A stretch of 64,000 nucleotides of DNA. Source: Vitrella brassicaformis. Lineage: Eukaryota > Sar > Vitrellaceae. The stretch spans positions 93,246-157,245 of the forward strand of contig CDMY01000236.1 in assembly GCA_001179505.1 (NCBI GenBank), given 5' to 3'. A model generated the notes under the pieces. It had not been told where the DNA came from and searched no databases. It saw only the letters and a program-made list of their open reading frames with translations. The translations under genes and the position numbers were made by a program. Of the stretch, positions 32,454 through 44,600 are shown in pieces (within the stretch, counting starts at the first letter, position 1; the number at the start of each line of letters is the position of its first letter).

Positions 32454-33558
32454 AGTGACTGATGTGCGTCACACATCGCCTGGGTGTGAAGGCTGTCTTG
32501 ACGCACATCACACACGACTCCACGCACCTCTCTCTCTCCCTGTCTGTTTGTCTGTCTGTCTGTCTCTCTCTCTCTGTGCATCGACTCGTGTGCTCAGCTC
32601 GTTGCATCTGCGGAAAGGTGATAAATAAGGTAGACGGCTGTGCTGTGCTGTGCTGTGCTGCGTGTGGATAAGGCAGCCATGCATTTGTCGGCAGGTAAGT
32701 GTGTCGTGGGGGAAAGGTGGCTGTGAGTGAGGATGTGGCCGTGTGCATGTGCCTGTTGTGGTGAATTGGCGTGCGGCGCGAAAGGGCTTCAGCCTGCACG
32801 CACTGCCCCGCTCGATGTCAGCTGGGGGGTTGTGTGGGTAGGTGGCAATTCAATTGGTCAAGGGGATGTGATGGATGTGCCACATGAGGGAGGAAGGGTA
32901 TTCGGTGACACCTAAGAGGGGCCTCGCTAAGAGGTGGCTGGCTGACATAAGAGGATGGATGCGATATAGTGTAGGAAGACTGTGTGTTATGAGAGAAAGG
33001 TGCACAACAGAAAGATGATGAATTTCTCTCACGCTACAGAGATGAAAAATTGACCTCATATCCCGCCTGCCGATAACCCCATCGCAGAACACATCAACTC
33101 TACATACATCACCAGACTGTCTGCCCCGGTTTCCGTCAGCATTCTCGTTTGTGAAGGGCTGTGTATCAGTCAATCCTTCAGTTCGACACCTCACATCATG
33201 CCATGCCATGCCATGCACACCTACGTGCAGCCAGCCAAGGGTGAGGGTTGCATGGCATGATGGCTGCACGAGAGAAAGGTGGTGCAGTGATTGCAATCGT
33301 GTCAGAAATGGAACGCAGATTCGATTCACGTCAGTCAGTAATGGTGTACCTGGTTGGTTGGAGTCTGTACAGGTGCGAATTACATACATACAAGAGGCGT
33401 CAATCGAGGGGCCGGCTGGCGAGGTGAGGTCGCTCAGGCTAGAGAATGGGTCATCAGTAGGGTATCTATGGCGTGAATCTGTCTAACAACACAACAAGGC
33501 AAGACAAGAGGCGCCTCCAAGATTCTATGCTACACACTCCGCGCCGCGCCCTCATGCG
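32454..33558. other. Intergenic spacer between convergent genes
   Basis: About 1.1 kb with tgtctgtc and tctctc tracts (32540-32580), tgctg repeats (32640-32660) and no frame with recognisable motifs. I see no gene. Confidence 0.5.
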
Positions 33559-36072
33559 TCACTCCAGCCGCCTTCGCTTGCGCCCTCTTGCCTGTGTGTG
33601 ACACGCACACCAAACAGACCACATTATCCATCTCCCTTTGTCAACCTTGTCGAGAGAGAGTGTGTGTGTGGCTTACCTCGTCTGCGTCGGCTGTCTCTCC
33701 ATCCCCTCCCCTTTCGGCTGTCTTGTCGAGCTCCTCAGCCGCCAGCCCCTTGGCCACCAACGCAGACAGCCGACCACGCAGCGACGGGTGACACATCAGC
33801 GACTGGCCCATCCTCTCCGCGTCATATGCACTGACAGACACACAGACAGACAGACAGACATGTACATGACGACCGACCCCCAGCTGGCATCCATATTGTC
33901 TGTCTTTCATGGGCCTTTGTGACTGAATGCACCAACTGACGAGAAGAACTTTGGGGCGACCATGGTTACGAATCGGATGGTCTCGTCGGGATCCCTCAGC
34001 CAGACCTCTGTGGATGCGGAGAAGATGATGCGCGGGGGAATGCTGCCGGCCGTGGTGGTTGAGAGCGAGGGCGGGGTGGGGAGGGGCGAGATGGTGGGGG
34101 GCAGGTCGCTGATGCACGCCGATAGGCAGGCAAAGGGGTTGGCCGCAGTCGACGCGAACGTGTTGCTGAAGACGTTGAGAATGAGGATGTTGCAGATATT
34201 GGTCTGCAGAAACATTGAAACACACGACACACACCGATGTTCGCGTCAAGCATGCCTTGAGACCGAATGGCCTTGTGTTTGATCTACCTACCTGGTGCTC
34301 GGTCTTGTCCGAGCCCAGCTGTGCTTGTGCCGGTGCCGAGAAGAAGGCTTTGAAGAGCTCGGCCAGCAGGTCGTACTTGGCGTACACAACGCCCAGCCGG
34401 ACGAGGTGGAAGAGCAGCGCCAGCATCTCATTCGTGTGAATCGTGAACCTGACATACACACAGACGGACACACAGACAGGTCGACGCACACACGCGGCCC
34501 CTTTCCCTCCTCTGCCCGCACTTACACAGGCTTGAGGTCCTGCAGGAGGAGCTGCGGCCTGTCCTGCGGCTGCAAATTAGCTACGTTGCCAGGAAGCTAC
34601 ACGGACGAGCAAGACACAAACACAGACGTGTGTATATGTTTCCCCATACATAGGTCCGTCCCATTCTCCTCCCCCATCAATGCGTACGCGGAAAGTGGCG
34701 AGGTTGTACTCACACTCGGGCAAGTCACTGAAAACGCCCAGCACCTCACCCCACACCTGGCCGTCGGGTCACGTGTCCTCCACGGCCTGCAGGATGTCGG
34801 GCGCCATGTTGGTTGACACCTCGATGGCGTCGCACAGGGTGTTGGCCGTGGACAGGTAGGTGGCCGACACCTCGATGCGCTGAATGGTACTGGCGGCACA
34901 CGTCGGGCGGCCGCGCTGCGATTGGACGACTGTGCCTGACGGTCCGGGGTAGCCCTGCGGGGGGACGGTGGTGGCGCTGACGGCGATGTCAGGCACTACA
35001 ACGTGACACACACAAAATGGCAAGCAGGCTACAGTGTGCTGTCTGACGCCTGCCTCTCCTTGCCTGCCCCAGGCAGACTTACATCCGTAGGGCATGTAGT
35101 TGGCATTGGTGCCGCCCAGTGGGTCCCCCGTCCGCTCCAGCCGGATGCCGTGACACCCTGACGTCTTCCAGTCGCCCTCTGTCGCCCGATTGACCAGGTC
35201 AGTCAGACTCTCACAGTCGAACACGTGCAGCAGTGCCGACTGGAAGTCCGCCAGCTGGTCTTCTGCGATGCTGATCTGGCCGCGAGCGAGCATCCGACTG
35301 AATGAGCGGCAGATGAGGAGGGCGGCGGTGCGATGCTCATCGCTCTTGCCCATCGATGCCAGCCAGGGCGCCACCTCCACGGCGTATTTGGCGATGGCGT
35401 GGCGGACCTGATCCACATCGACCATGAACCGGACATAGGCTCGGGAGAGGGAGCTGAGCGTCTTGACCAACGCCACGCAATCGTCCAACTCCGCCAGCCA
35501 GTTCTGCACACACTCACATAAACACACACACAGAGCAGGAGGGCAGCGTGTGTCAGTGATGCATTGTGTTTGTGCTTCTCACTGCTTTGACTGTAGGTAC
35601 CATGCGGCAGATGTGTCTAGCGATGTCTGTCCAGAGCTTCTCTGCCTCGGCCATGTCCTTGAGACCCAGGAAATCCAGCCCACGCAGCACCTTGAGGTAG
35701 TTCTGATGCGTGAGGCACTGCAAGAGGCCAGATCTGGTGGTATTCAGGAGGAGCAGCTTGGCCGTCGCTGGCGAGATGTCCTGGATGGTCACCTCCCGTG
35801 CCTCTCCCTCAATGAAACGGCCTTCGATGACCTGACTCATCCATCCATGGGCCCATGACACCACACACAAATAAGCAGACAAACGACGTGAAGACGTGAA
35901 CGGAAGAAGCCATCGCTTGCGGCTCGTTTTTTCAAACCGGATCGAAGGAGGAGAAGTGCGCGGCCGCCATCTCTGACAGCTCTATCGTCTTGCCATTCCG
36001 CAGGCGGACGGTGATGTTTCCATTGCTTGTGTCCGACAGCGACTCAAGCGACGTGCCCTGCTGGTTGCCCAT
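33559..36072 (-). CDS. BTB/POZ-domain protein with long helical region and basic C-terminus
   Basis: The first exon (ATG at 36072, MGNQQGTSLESLSDTSNGN) leads into VRLRNGKTIELSEMAAAHFS and, across an intron, VIEGRFIEGEAREVTIQDIS, then NYLKVLRGLDFLGLKDMAEA. This follows the BTB/POZ order: a beta-hairpin, a DIS/LxNx strand and a final helix pair with the LLxaADxLgl pattern. BTB domains dimerise and often recruit Cullin-3. The rest is helical (VRHAIAKYAVEVAPWLASMG, EMLALLFHLVRLGVVYAKYD, NICNILILNVFSNTFASTAA) with no recognised domain. The last exon splices on as ARGRKRRRLE, then a stop at 33559-33561: a compact basic tail that would serve as a nuclear localisation signal. About eight exons. It is head-to-head with the hydrolase gene. 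The BTB call is moderate; the helical part is unassigned. Confidence 0.65.
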
Positions 36073-36139
36073 GCTCACTGCGATTTGCGTTCTGTTCGTG
36101 CTTCAAGGAGCTCGCGTCTGCGTGAAACCAATTGCGCGC

Positions 36140-37825
36140 ATGCCGCATGGAACGCTGTGGGTCTATCTGTTGACATGCTTCGCAGCCGCTGATCTGAACC
36201 GGGGCTTACGATATCAGACCATTCCAAGCATGGCGTCTGGCGCCGGCAGCCCCGCCGTCTTGGAGAAGAACGGCAAGGTGAGATGGAAGCACTTGACTAC
36301 CACATCAGCCTTGGAGACAGATCCGAGCGTTTCCTCTTGTTGTGCAGACCCTCATGAGGACGTGCGTCACGGGTGACCGCACCAAACCCATCATCTTTTT
36401 CATTCACGGCGTGAGATGAGGGACACACAGACAGGCCAGCCGCGTGTGCCTTCCATCCCACTGTCCGTGTGTCCCTCCGGTGTGGATGCAGTTCCCCGAC
36501 GACGAGAGTGTCTGGGACGACGCAGTGCAGCACTACCAGGGCCGCTACCAGTGTGTGTGCGTGACTTTGCCCAACTGCGGAGGGGTGGTTGATCGGTCGT
36601 GGGGCTTTGACTTCCCGGAGATGCTGCACATGCTCAAGAACACGGTGGATGACGTCAACCCTACGGGTGCTCCGATGGTGGTGGTGGCGCACGACTGGGG
36701 CACGGCCTATGCGAGGTAGGGACCCATGCTATGCCATTAATTACGATAAATGGATGGATGAATGGATGGATGAATGGATGGTTGGGTGCTTGATATATAG
36801 GGCATTCGAGAAGGCCTACCCCCACCTCGTCAAGAAACTCGTGCTCATCGGTACGGCTTTTTGCAGTCCATCCGTCTGACTCACTCAGTGTTTGTCAATC
36901 GTATGTGCGTCTGTCTATCTGTTGGTCGTCCCATCCATTCACTCACTCAGATATCGGTCCCGACTTCGCCGCCCTTCCCTCGTCGCCCATGATCGTCTTC
37001 CGCAGCAGTCATCCGTCGATCATCGGCTACTTGCTGCAGCCCCTCTACACGCTGGTACTGGCGTGTGTCTTCCTGGCCCAGGCAGCCATCCCCATCAGAA
37101 GCGTCGGCCACTTCGTCGCCGGCGTGCTGAACACCATCTTGACCATCATCTGGAAACTCATCAACATGATCTTCCACCCGCCCAACGTCAAGCTGCAGTT
37201 TGTGCACCGCAAGAGCCCCTATCAGTACGCCCAGGCCTACCCCTACTTCTACCTCTGGAAGCATGTTCTCTTCGGCAGCGCCAATAATGCCTTCGGTCGG
37301 TACGCACATACATATGTGTGTGGGGTGAATGGACAGACAGCGAGGAGGGAGGAAAGGCACGGCAAGGCACCCCGGCCGGCCGGCAGGCCACCTTGTGCGC
37401 GGTGTTTGTGTGTCATCCATCCATCGGTGTGTGTCATCGATGTGTGTGTCAGATGGTGAGTGGTCCGAGCCCAAGTGCCCGGTGCTGTTTGTGTACGGCG
37501 GGCAAGGCATCAAGGCCCTCATGAACTACCACTCGCCGGCCGTGCTCAAGTGGTTCAAGGAAAAGGCTCCCAAGGGCAGCCAGGCCGTCGCATTCAACAA
37601 CGCCGGTAGGTAAATACGGTAGAGACCATACATACATACAGAAATGGATGGACTCATACACACACAGAGATGGATGGCTGCCACACGCATCTGTGAGTCT
37701 ATGTGTGTCGAATGGATCTCATGTGTGGTTGCTGTTGGTGTTGCTGTGCAGGTCATTGGGTGATGCATGACTGCCAGAAGGAGTTCCACACACTCGTGGA
37801 CCAGCTCCTCGCGGCCACAGACTGA
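36140..37825 (+). CDS. Alpha/beta hydrolase, epoxide-hydrolase-like
   Basis: Alpha/beta-fold hydrolase. Spliced exons give KPIIFFIHG joined to FPDDESVWDDAVQHYQGRYQ (the HGFP oxyanion motif), then MVVVAHDWGTAYARAFEKAY, where the nucleophile elbow is H-D-W-G. Asp at this position is typical of epoxide hydrolases and haloalkane dehalogenases rather than Ser lipases. A hydrophobic cap-like region follows (IIGYLLQPLYTLVLACVFLA), then PKCPVLFVYGGQGIKALMN, and finally GHWVMHDCQKEFHTLVDQLL with the catalytic His. It ends at 37825. Start candidates in one open frame are 36071, 36140 and 36230. The 36140 choice gives a signal-like N-terminus (MPHGTLWVYLLTCFAAADLN). The 36071 ATG would overlap the ATG of the divergent BTB gene within a single CATG. 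Substrate unknown; membrane or lumen association is likely. Confidence 0.8.
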
Positions 37826-38266
37826 GAACGGCCACAGAAGGGGCGGTAGCTAGCGATGAGGTGCGTCTTGTGGGTACCGGTGTAGTGGGCTGGCTGTATG
37901 TGATCGATCCGTTTTTCCATCTCCCTTTGTCGTGAGAGCGATCAGTGAGTGTATCAAGTGACGTTATGAGTGCATGTGTGTGAGGGCAGCTGTCAGGCGT
38001 GTATCTGTCCGTGGGATGGTGGGAAGTGCTGATGTTTTTGATAAAGACCGAGAAGCCATAAAGGCGTCTGTCTGTCCGAGCATCATCCGTAGCTAAGCCC
38101 ATTTACGTGCAGACCATGAAAAAAGTGCACTTGCGTTCTGCCGTACCCGGCTGTACCACACAGAACGAAACGGCAATGTTCACTAGCTGCCCTCTCTTCA
38201 CTCCTGAAGACGGACAATCAAGAAATGTCTGACGGCCACATATACTGCGATGTGCACCCCCATCGC
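37826..38266. other. Intergenic spacer between convergent 3' ends
   Basis: About 440 bases between the hydrolase stop and the T1/BTB protein stop. No gene or structured element is recognised. Confidence 0.5.
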
Positions 38267-38908
38267 CTAGAGACAAATCTTCACTGCATCTTCCCAGGGA
38301 CACTGACACTCATAGCCAAAACCCTCGAGAAGTTCCCGCACACGCTTGCATAGGTCATGGCATCCTTTCTGCTGCAGAGAATTAGAGATACGGTTAGAGA
38401 GGCCCTTGAAGGTTCTGTCCATTCCTTTCCATAGATCCGCCAGCTCCGAAAGGGGACGCACGAACACCTGCTTGTCAGTCTTGTTGGCGATGTCCGTCAG
38501 GATCTTGTGCGTCACCATCTTGACCATGTACTGCTCCATGAGGTCGTCAGCCTCCTCCTTGAGAGATTGCAGGTGCTGCAACCGATTCTTCGACGCCACA
38601 GCCATCGAAACCCGCTCCACCTCGAGTTGCTCGTCGGTCAGTGTGATGCCGTAGTAGTCGAACTCCTTCTTGAGCTGGCCCTTGGTGACAGTGTAGGGAA
38701 TGATGACTGGCGCGCCGCGGCGGTAGTACTGCAGCACATACTCGAAGAGGGAGCCGTCGGCGTCCACGAAGATGGCCTCGGTCTGCTGGGCATGCCACTT
38801 CGCATCGACGAGCTTGGCGAGAAGTGCATCAGGGTGCTTGGTGAGGGTGCTCTTGGCGACCTCGAAGGTCTTGCCGCCGACGTTGAGCTTCACAGTCTCG
38901 CCAGACAT
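38267..38908 (-). CDS. KCTD-like T1/BTB-domain protein
   Basis: Intronless frame of 213 residues. The N-terminal ~95 residues match the potassium-channel tetramerisation (T1/BTB) fold as found in KCTD proteins: VKLNVGGKTFEVAKSTLTKH, then AIFVDADGSLFEYVLQYYRR, then GQLKKEFDYYGITLTDEQLE. There are no membrane segments, so it is not a channel. KCTD proteins form oligomers and often act as Cullin-3 substrate adaptors. The C-terminal half is helical (NRLQHLQSLKEEADDLMEQY ... LSELADLWKGMDRTFKGLSN) with a Cys-containing end (CHDLCKR, YECQCPWED). The ATG at 38908 lies about 260 bases from the divergent omega-amidase start. Good family confidence; substrate unknown. Confidence 0.85.
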   Translation of the reverse strand: MSGETVKLNVGGKTFEVAKSTLTKHPDALLAKLVDAKWHAQQTEAIFVDADGSLFEYVLQYYRRGAPVIIPYTVTKGQLKKEFDYYGITLTDEQLEVERVSMAVASKNRLQHLQSLKEEADDLMEQYMVKMVTHKILTDIANKTDKQVFVRPLSELADLWKGMDRTFKGLSNRISNSLQQKGCHDLCKRVRELLEGFGYECQCPWEDAVKICL

Positions 38909-39167
38909 GATGGTGTGATCGAGTGCGGAGGAAGACCGCTGCAGAATGGAGCTTGTCAGAGCCTCTGCGCGAGGGCAGGATTCGCCGCAGGGATCCGCTT
39001 CGAGAGGGGCAGGAATAAATAATGGTACTCCATCATTTTGTGAGTTTCACGGAAAAAAGAGGAGTTAAGCCATCATCGCTGCTCGCGCTGCATCGTCCCT
39101 TCGAAGATCCCTGCCCTTCAAGTTCATCAGAGCAGCTCCGCATCTGCATTCCCACACACTTGTGAAG
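38909..39167. promoter_or_regulatory. Divergent promoter region between KCTD-like gene and omega-amidase gene
   Basis: About 260 bases between two head-to-head genes must contain both promoters. No standard box is clear. Confidence 0.35.
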
Positions 39168-40588
39168 ATGGGCAGCGAGGGCGGCGTCACGAAATTTGGG
39201 CTGCTGCTCTGCCAGGTGACAAGGACACACAAGCGTTCCATATGTGCGCGTGACTCTCTTGTTCGATTGGTCAGACGCCTCCGGTGCCCTCCAAGAAGGG
39301 CGTTGCCGAGGCCAAGACGGATGCGCTCGAGGCGGCAAAGAAGCTCGTGGGTGAGGGCATCGCTGCGCATCCAGGCGCAAAGATGGTCGTACTGCCAGGT
39401 CAGTCAGAAAAGACGAAGATCCCCATATGGTGCTGTGCCGATTGCTGCTGTGGTGATTGCTGCTGTCACTGGCAGAGATGTTCGCTTGTCCGTACGGCAC
39501 CAAGGTGAGCATGAGGGTAGGGGTGTGACAATGAGCGAAGCATGTGGCGCTACGTGTGATGTGTGCAGTTTTTCGAGCCTTTCTGCGAGCCCGTTCCAGA
39601 TGCCCAGGCAGCCGAACCAAATACTGACCAGAGGTGAATCTTCCATCGCTTCTGAATTTCTCTCTCGTGAACGCCTTTCCTTTGCACTGCAGCCCGAGTG
39701 TCAAGGTGCTCGTTGACATAGCCAAGAGGTGCGCACAAAGGCTGGCACGTGACAGCCGTTGGCTGGGAGTGGATATGTGCCTTCTCTGTTGGTTTGTCTG
39801 TCGATGCTGCAGCCATGGTGTGTGGCTGGTTGGCGGCTCGGTGTCTGAGCGTGACAGTGCCGGCAAGATCTACAACACATGCCTGGTCTTCAACCCACAA
39901 GGGCACATCGTCGCCAAACACAGGAAGGTGAGAGAGAGATAGAGAATGACGCGCAGCGTGCGCATACATACCGCCATAGCTTTCTGTGTGTGCGTGTCGG
40001 TCGTCAGGTTCATTTGTTTGACATTGACATTCCCGGCAAGATGACCTTCAAAGAGTCTGAGACGCTCTCGGCAGGTGACCAGGCCACGCAAGTCGGCAGT
40101 GGACCACAGCTACTGTCTGTTGCTGTGGCACTTTGCCCCATCTAGGTGGCCAGGTCACGACATTTGAGAGTCCTTTCGGCACTATCGGTACTCACCGACG
40201 TGCGCACACCCTGTTGTCGTCCGCCAAGGCATTAGTCTGTATGTGTGTCAGGTGTGGGCATCTGCTACGACGTCCGCTTCGCCGAGTTGGCCCTTTCGAT
40301 GCGCCAGCGTGGCGCACAGGTGCTCATCTACCCAGGAGCATTCAACACCACCACTGGCCCAGCACACTGGAGAATTCTCTGCCAGGTCACCCTAGCGATC
40401 GACAAGTGCATTCAGTGCCTTGACGTCTGTGTATCTGTCTGCACATGTGTGTGTGCAGGGTCGTGCGTTGGACACCCAGTGTTACGTGGCTGTGTGTTCG
40501 CCCGCCCGCAGTGAGGATGCAGGCGACTATCCTGCCTGGGGACACTCACTAGTGGTCGACCCTTGGGGAGAGGTCAAGGTCAGCCACC

Positions 40589-40620
<32 letters not shown>

Positions 40621-40858
40621 GCGCCATGCGTGTGTGTGTCTTTATCTGTGTGTGTGTCAGGTCGAACTTGATGAGAAGCCGGGCTTTGCCTTTGTGGATG
40701 TCGACTTGGACTATCTGAAAGATGTACGCACACACACAGACACAGACACAGCGACGCTGTGCTGCCTGCATACCGACCGCATCCTTCCTTGTCTTCAGGT
40801 CCGCACCCGCGTCCCCATATCGATGCAGAAGCGACCTGAGCTATACGAGCTCAAATGA
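39168..40858 (+). CDS. NIT2-like: Omega-amidase / Nit2-type nitrilase-superfamily hydrolase
   Basis: Carbon-nitrogen hydrolase. Nit2 hydrolyses alpha-ketoglutaramate and alpha-ketosuccinamate, the toxic-amide by-products of glutamine and asparagine transamination. The Glu-Lys-Cys triad is complete after splicing: [11 protein letters not shown] joined to [11 protein letters not shown] (Glu), HIVAKHRK joined to [14 protein letters not shown] (Lys), and [20 protein letters not shown] (Cys). Other family marks are [49 protein letters not shown] and [14 protein letters not shown]. About ten exons run from the ATG at 39168 to the stop at 40856-40858. The GKIYNT and DIDIPG motifs favour Nit2 over Nit1 or plant nitrilases. 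It is probably cytosolic or mitochondrial; no strong presequence is visible. Confidence 0.88.
40590..40619. repeat. Intronic (CAGA)n
   Basis: About seven caga units within an omega-amidase intron, immediately before a T/G-rich acceptor region. Confidence 0.9.
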
Positions 40859-41610
40859 GGGGTTTGGGTTTTGCGAGTGGTGTCGAGCATTTGGCTGCCT
40901 GCCGTGGCTCGCTAGTCTGTGTGATGGATGCGTATGGCACCTTTGGTTGGATCCGATGATTGCAGTGACATGCAGGCAAGGCAAGAGTTAGGCACGACGT
41001 CAACCTGAGTCAGTCAGTGCCTGGCTCGGCTCGGCAGGCAGAAGTGTGCGAACGCGTCCATCCATCCATGCATCGATCAATCAATCATGCGTTGTCTGTC
41101 GCATCCATCAGCTTACTTGCCGTACGTGTGGATTGCGCACACACATGTACATGGAACAACAGCCGTTCGGAAACGACTTGGCTGGCTAAGGTCACGTCAA
41201 TCAAAACGACTTGACTTGTGTAGCTTAGCTAGATGCAGTCAGTCAGTCAGTTAAATGTCCCTCCCTCCATCCTACGTGTACACACAGACAGACACACAGA
41301 TGGATGGATGGAGGGATCGACACAGTACGCACCTGCACACACACACCGAGTCGACAAGCACTCACACGGCCATCCCCCTCCCTCCCTCCCTCCCTCCCTC
41401 CCTCCCAGTAAGTCTGGCGCACAAATGATGCGCCGTCTTCACGCACTAGGGTATTATCTACAAGCTACGCCTACTTGCCTGTATTCACAAGCTGTGCAAC
41501 CAACCCCCACCACACCACCCACACACAGAGCACACCCCACCCACTATGTCCATGTGTATACACACAAATGATGCGCACGCGGAAAGGCATCCATCGCCTG
41601 CCATCCTGTA
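40859..41610. other. Intergenic spacer between convergent genes
   Basis: About 750 bases with catc, cacaca and ctcc tracts (41376-41406). No gene is recognised. Confidence 0.5.
41376..41406. repeat. (CTCC)n microsatellite
   Basis: About seven ctcc units in the spacer between convergent genes. Confidence 0.92.
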
Positions 41611-44600
41611 CTACGAGTGACATGTTTCGACCTCAGGCTCTTCGAGAGTCTGCATCTTCGTGACTTTGGGGCTGTCGTTGTCGTTGTCCTTATAGGACAG
41701 CCCCCCGCCCATCTCGAACACAGCCGGCCAATGCCCCCCTTCGCCAACAAAGAAAGTGCTGTTGGTCTTGGCGTCGTCCCGCCCGCCCTTCTTGGCCTGC
41801 TTCCCCCCGCTTTTGCAGGGATGCGTGGGCCAATCGTACGGCAGGTGGCCCGACACTGGCGCGTCGGCATAGAGCACGTCGGCCACCCCGCCGCCCTCCG
41901 ACCCCACCAGCCATGCCACCACAAAGGCGTCTGACAGGTTGATGAGGTTGTTGGTGTACAGCGGCCTGCCCGTCAGGAACACGGTCACCACTGGCGTGTC
42001 TGGCGCCTGCTTCCTGAGCGTCCTGAGCAGGTGGAGGTCGAAGTAGCCGGCGGGGTTCTGCGGCCGCACGTGAGAGAATGGCCTGGGGACGGTGATGTCT
42101 CCCCCATCCTCGGCATAGGGGTCCTCCGCAATGACGGCAATGATGGCGTCGAAGGCGCCCTTCCTCGCCGCCTTGCCGTCAAAAGAGTACTCCACCGAGC
42201 CCCCCTTCTGTGCGGCCTTCTGCCGCAGGCCAGCCAGGATGGTCGTCGCCCCCACAAACACCTCGTTCGGTGCCTTCTTGTCGCCCTGCCATGTGTATGT
42301 CCACCCCCCGCTCTGCACCGCGATGCTGTCGGCCCCCCTGCCCACCACCAGCAGCCGTGATGGCTTCTTCAGCGGCAGGATTTGCCTGTCGTTCTTGAGC
42401 AGGACGAGCGACTTCTGCACAGCCTCGCGAGCGACCTTCCGGTGGCCTGGTGCGCCGAGGGAGTGGCCCATGTCTTTGAGCATCTGTGCGCGTCGCTGTG
42501 GCGATGGCCGTGGCTTGCCGTGTGGCGTGGATATGGACGAGATGAAGCCCATGCGCGCCTTGACTCTGAGGATCCGCGTGACGGCGTCGTCGATGCGCTC
42601 CATCGGCACGATGCCCGCACGCACCTGCTTGGCCGTGTTCTCGATGAAACCAACCTGACGGACCGAGGAACAGCAATCTAATTAATCTTCACACACACCC
42701 CCATGCCCCCATGCCCATCGTCCGTCTCTGGCATCTCCATGCTAAGCTAACCCAGTCGTTATTGGTCGGGACCATGAATATGTCGATGCCGGCATTGACA
42801 GAGGGGGGGCAGGACCATTTGGTGCAGGAGGGCCACACCCAGTGGTGCCCCTCCCAGTCGCTGATGACCAGCCCATCGAACCCGAGGGCGTTCTTCAAGA
42901 CTCCGTTGATGAGGTACTCGTGGGCGTGCAGCTGCAGACCGTTGTAGCTGGAGAAACTCACCTGAACACAGAGAAAGAAGTGAGGTGAGGGAGGGACACA
43001 TCTATCTGCATCAAGTGCGGTGTGGTGTGTGGGGTATGGTCTCGTCTCGTCTCGTCTCACCATGATGGCCCCAACTCCAGCTTCGATGGCCGCAAAGTAC
43101 CCCGGAGCGTGTTTCGACCTCAGCTCCTCCTCACTCATGAAGGCAGGACCCGTGTTCTTGCCGTGCTGAGTGCCACCGTCAGCTATCTGCACACACACAC
43201 CACACACATGATCGACCAGAGGCACCGATCCTTCACGGCCCGGCCACACCTCACTCACCCAGTGCTTTGCCGTCGCCAGGACGTGTGTCGCATCCAGGTA
43301 GTATTTCCCTCCATCCTTGTGGGGGTGGCCCTGCAAGCCGGTGACCATGGCTGCACCTAGGCGCGCGACGGTCTCTGAGAAGGCCGAGTAGCCCTCGTAT
43401 GTCCTGCCCCATCGGGCATTCTGCGGGACGGCGAGGCATGGGGCAAAGGTCCAGTCTAGACCCGTCAGCGCCAGCTCTATCGCCGTCACACGACCAATCC
43501 TGCACCAAGACAGCAAGAAGGACGATCGTATGTCATTGTGGGTTTGATCATCCAGTGGTGTTGGTCAGCTGCAGCTGACCTCTTCATGAGTTCGACGTCG
43601 TTTGCGGCCCCGAGTGCGATGTTGTGGGGGAAGATGGTGGCTGACCCGTGGTTGTGGTGCCCATGGACAGCGTCGATTCCCCACATGTAGGGGACCTTGA
43701 CGCCCTTGTACGACGGAGCGGCGTTGTAAAACACCTCTGCCTGCGCAAGCCACGCCGCCTCAGTGTGAGAGCCGATTCGGGTGCCTGACAAACACAGCAG
43801 ACCATGGGTTAGATGCGCGTGTGTCGCCGATTCATCCGACCCATTTCACCTACCTGCGCCCGAGATGATGGTGCCGACGAACTTCTCCTTCATGTAAGAG
43901 GGGTCGGTGCCCGGTGAGTGGACTTGCACCATCTGCGCCAGCTTCTGCTCCAGCGTCAGCCCGCCGACGATGCGTTTGATCTCAGCCTCCATGTGTGGGT
44001 CTTTGGGAGGAGCGACCTTGAGCTTCGGCCACGGGATCAGCGCTGAGCCAACAGCACAGTGGACACAGAGCTAGTGAGGACGATTCCAGACGTGGCTAAC
44101 CTCCGCCTGTTTTAGGTTGCAGCGTCCAGCAGTACCAGCCCCACCCCCTCTCCTTGGCCGACGGGGGGCACGGCTCGGACGCGAGACGACATTGAGCCCA
44201 CTTATGATGATAGATACACACATGACAAGTCGGATCAGCCAAACATTTGCAGCAGTGCAGGCGTGCTTCCCCCCTCTCTGCTAACGTTTCGGCTCTTGGC
44301 AAGTAGTGAGCCCTGTGTGATTCGGCACTGGAACTTCTCGTCGGCGCAGCAGCCCGTCTTGTTGCAGTCGCGGAACTTGGCAGAACATGTCGGGCTCTTC
44401 TCTGCTTTCTCTGCCGAGAAGGGGACAGCAAGAGCCGACCAATGCTCGGCAGGCCGCTCTTGTGTGCCCTTGGCAGCTTACCCCCTGACTGCGGCTGTGG
44501 CGGAGCCGAAACCTGCTGCGTACGTGCTGTAGGCGGCTGGCTCCAATCTGCACATCAACCAGACAGACATATCAGAGCCCGTTTCTTCTGTCCTCCATCC

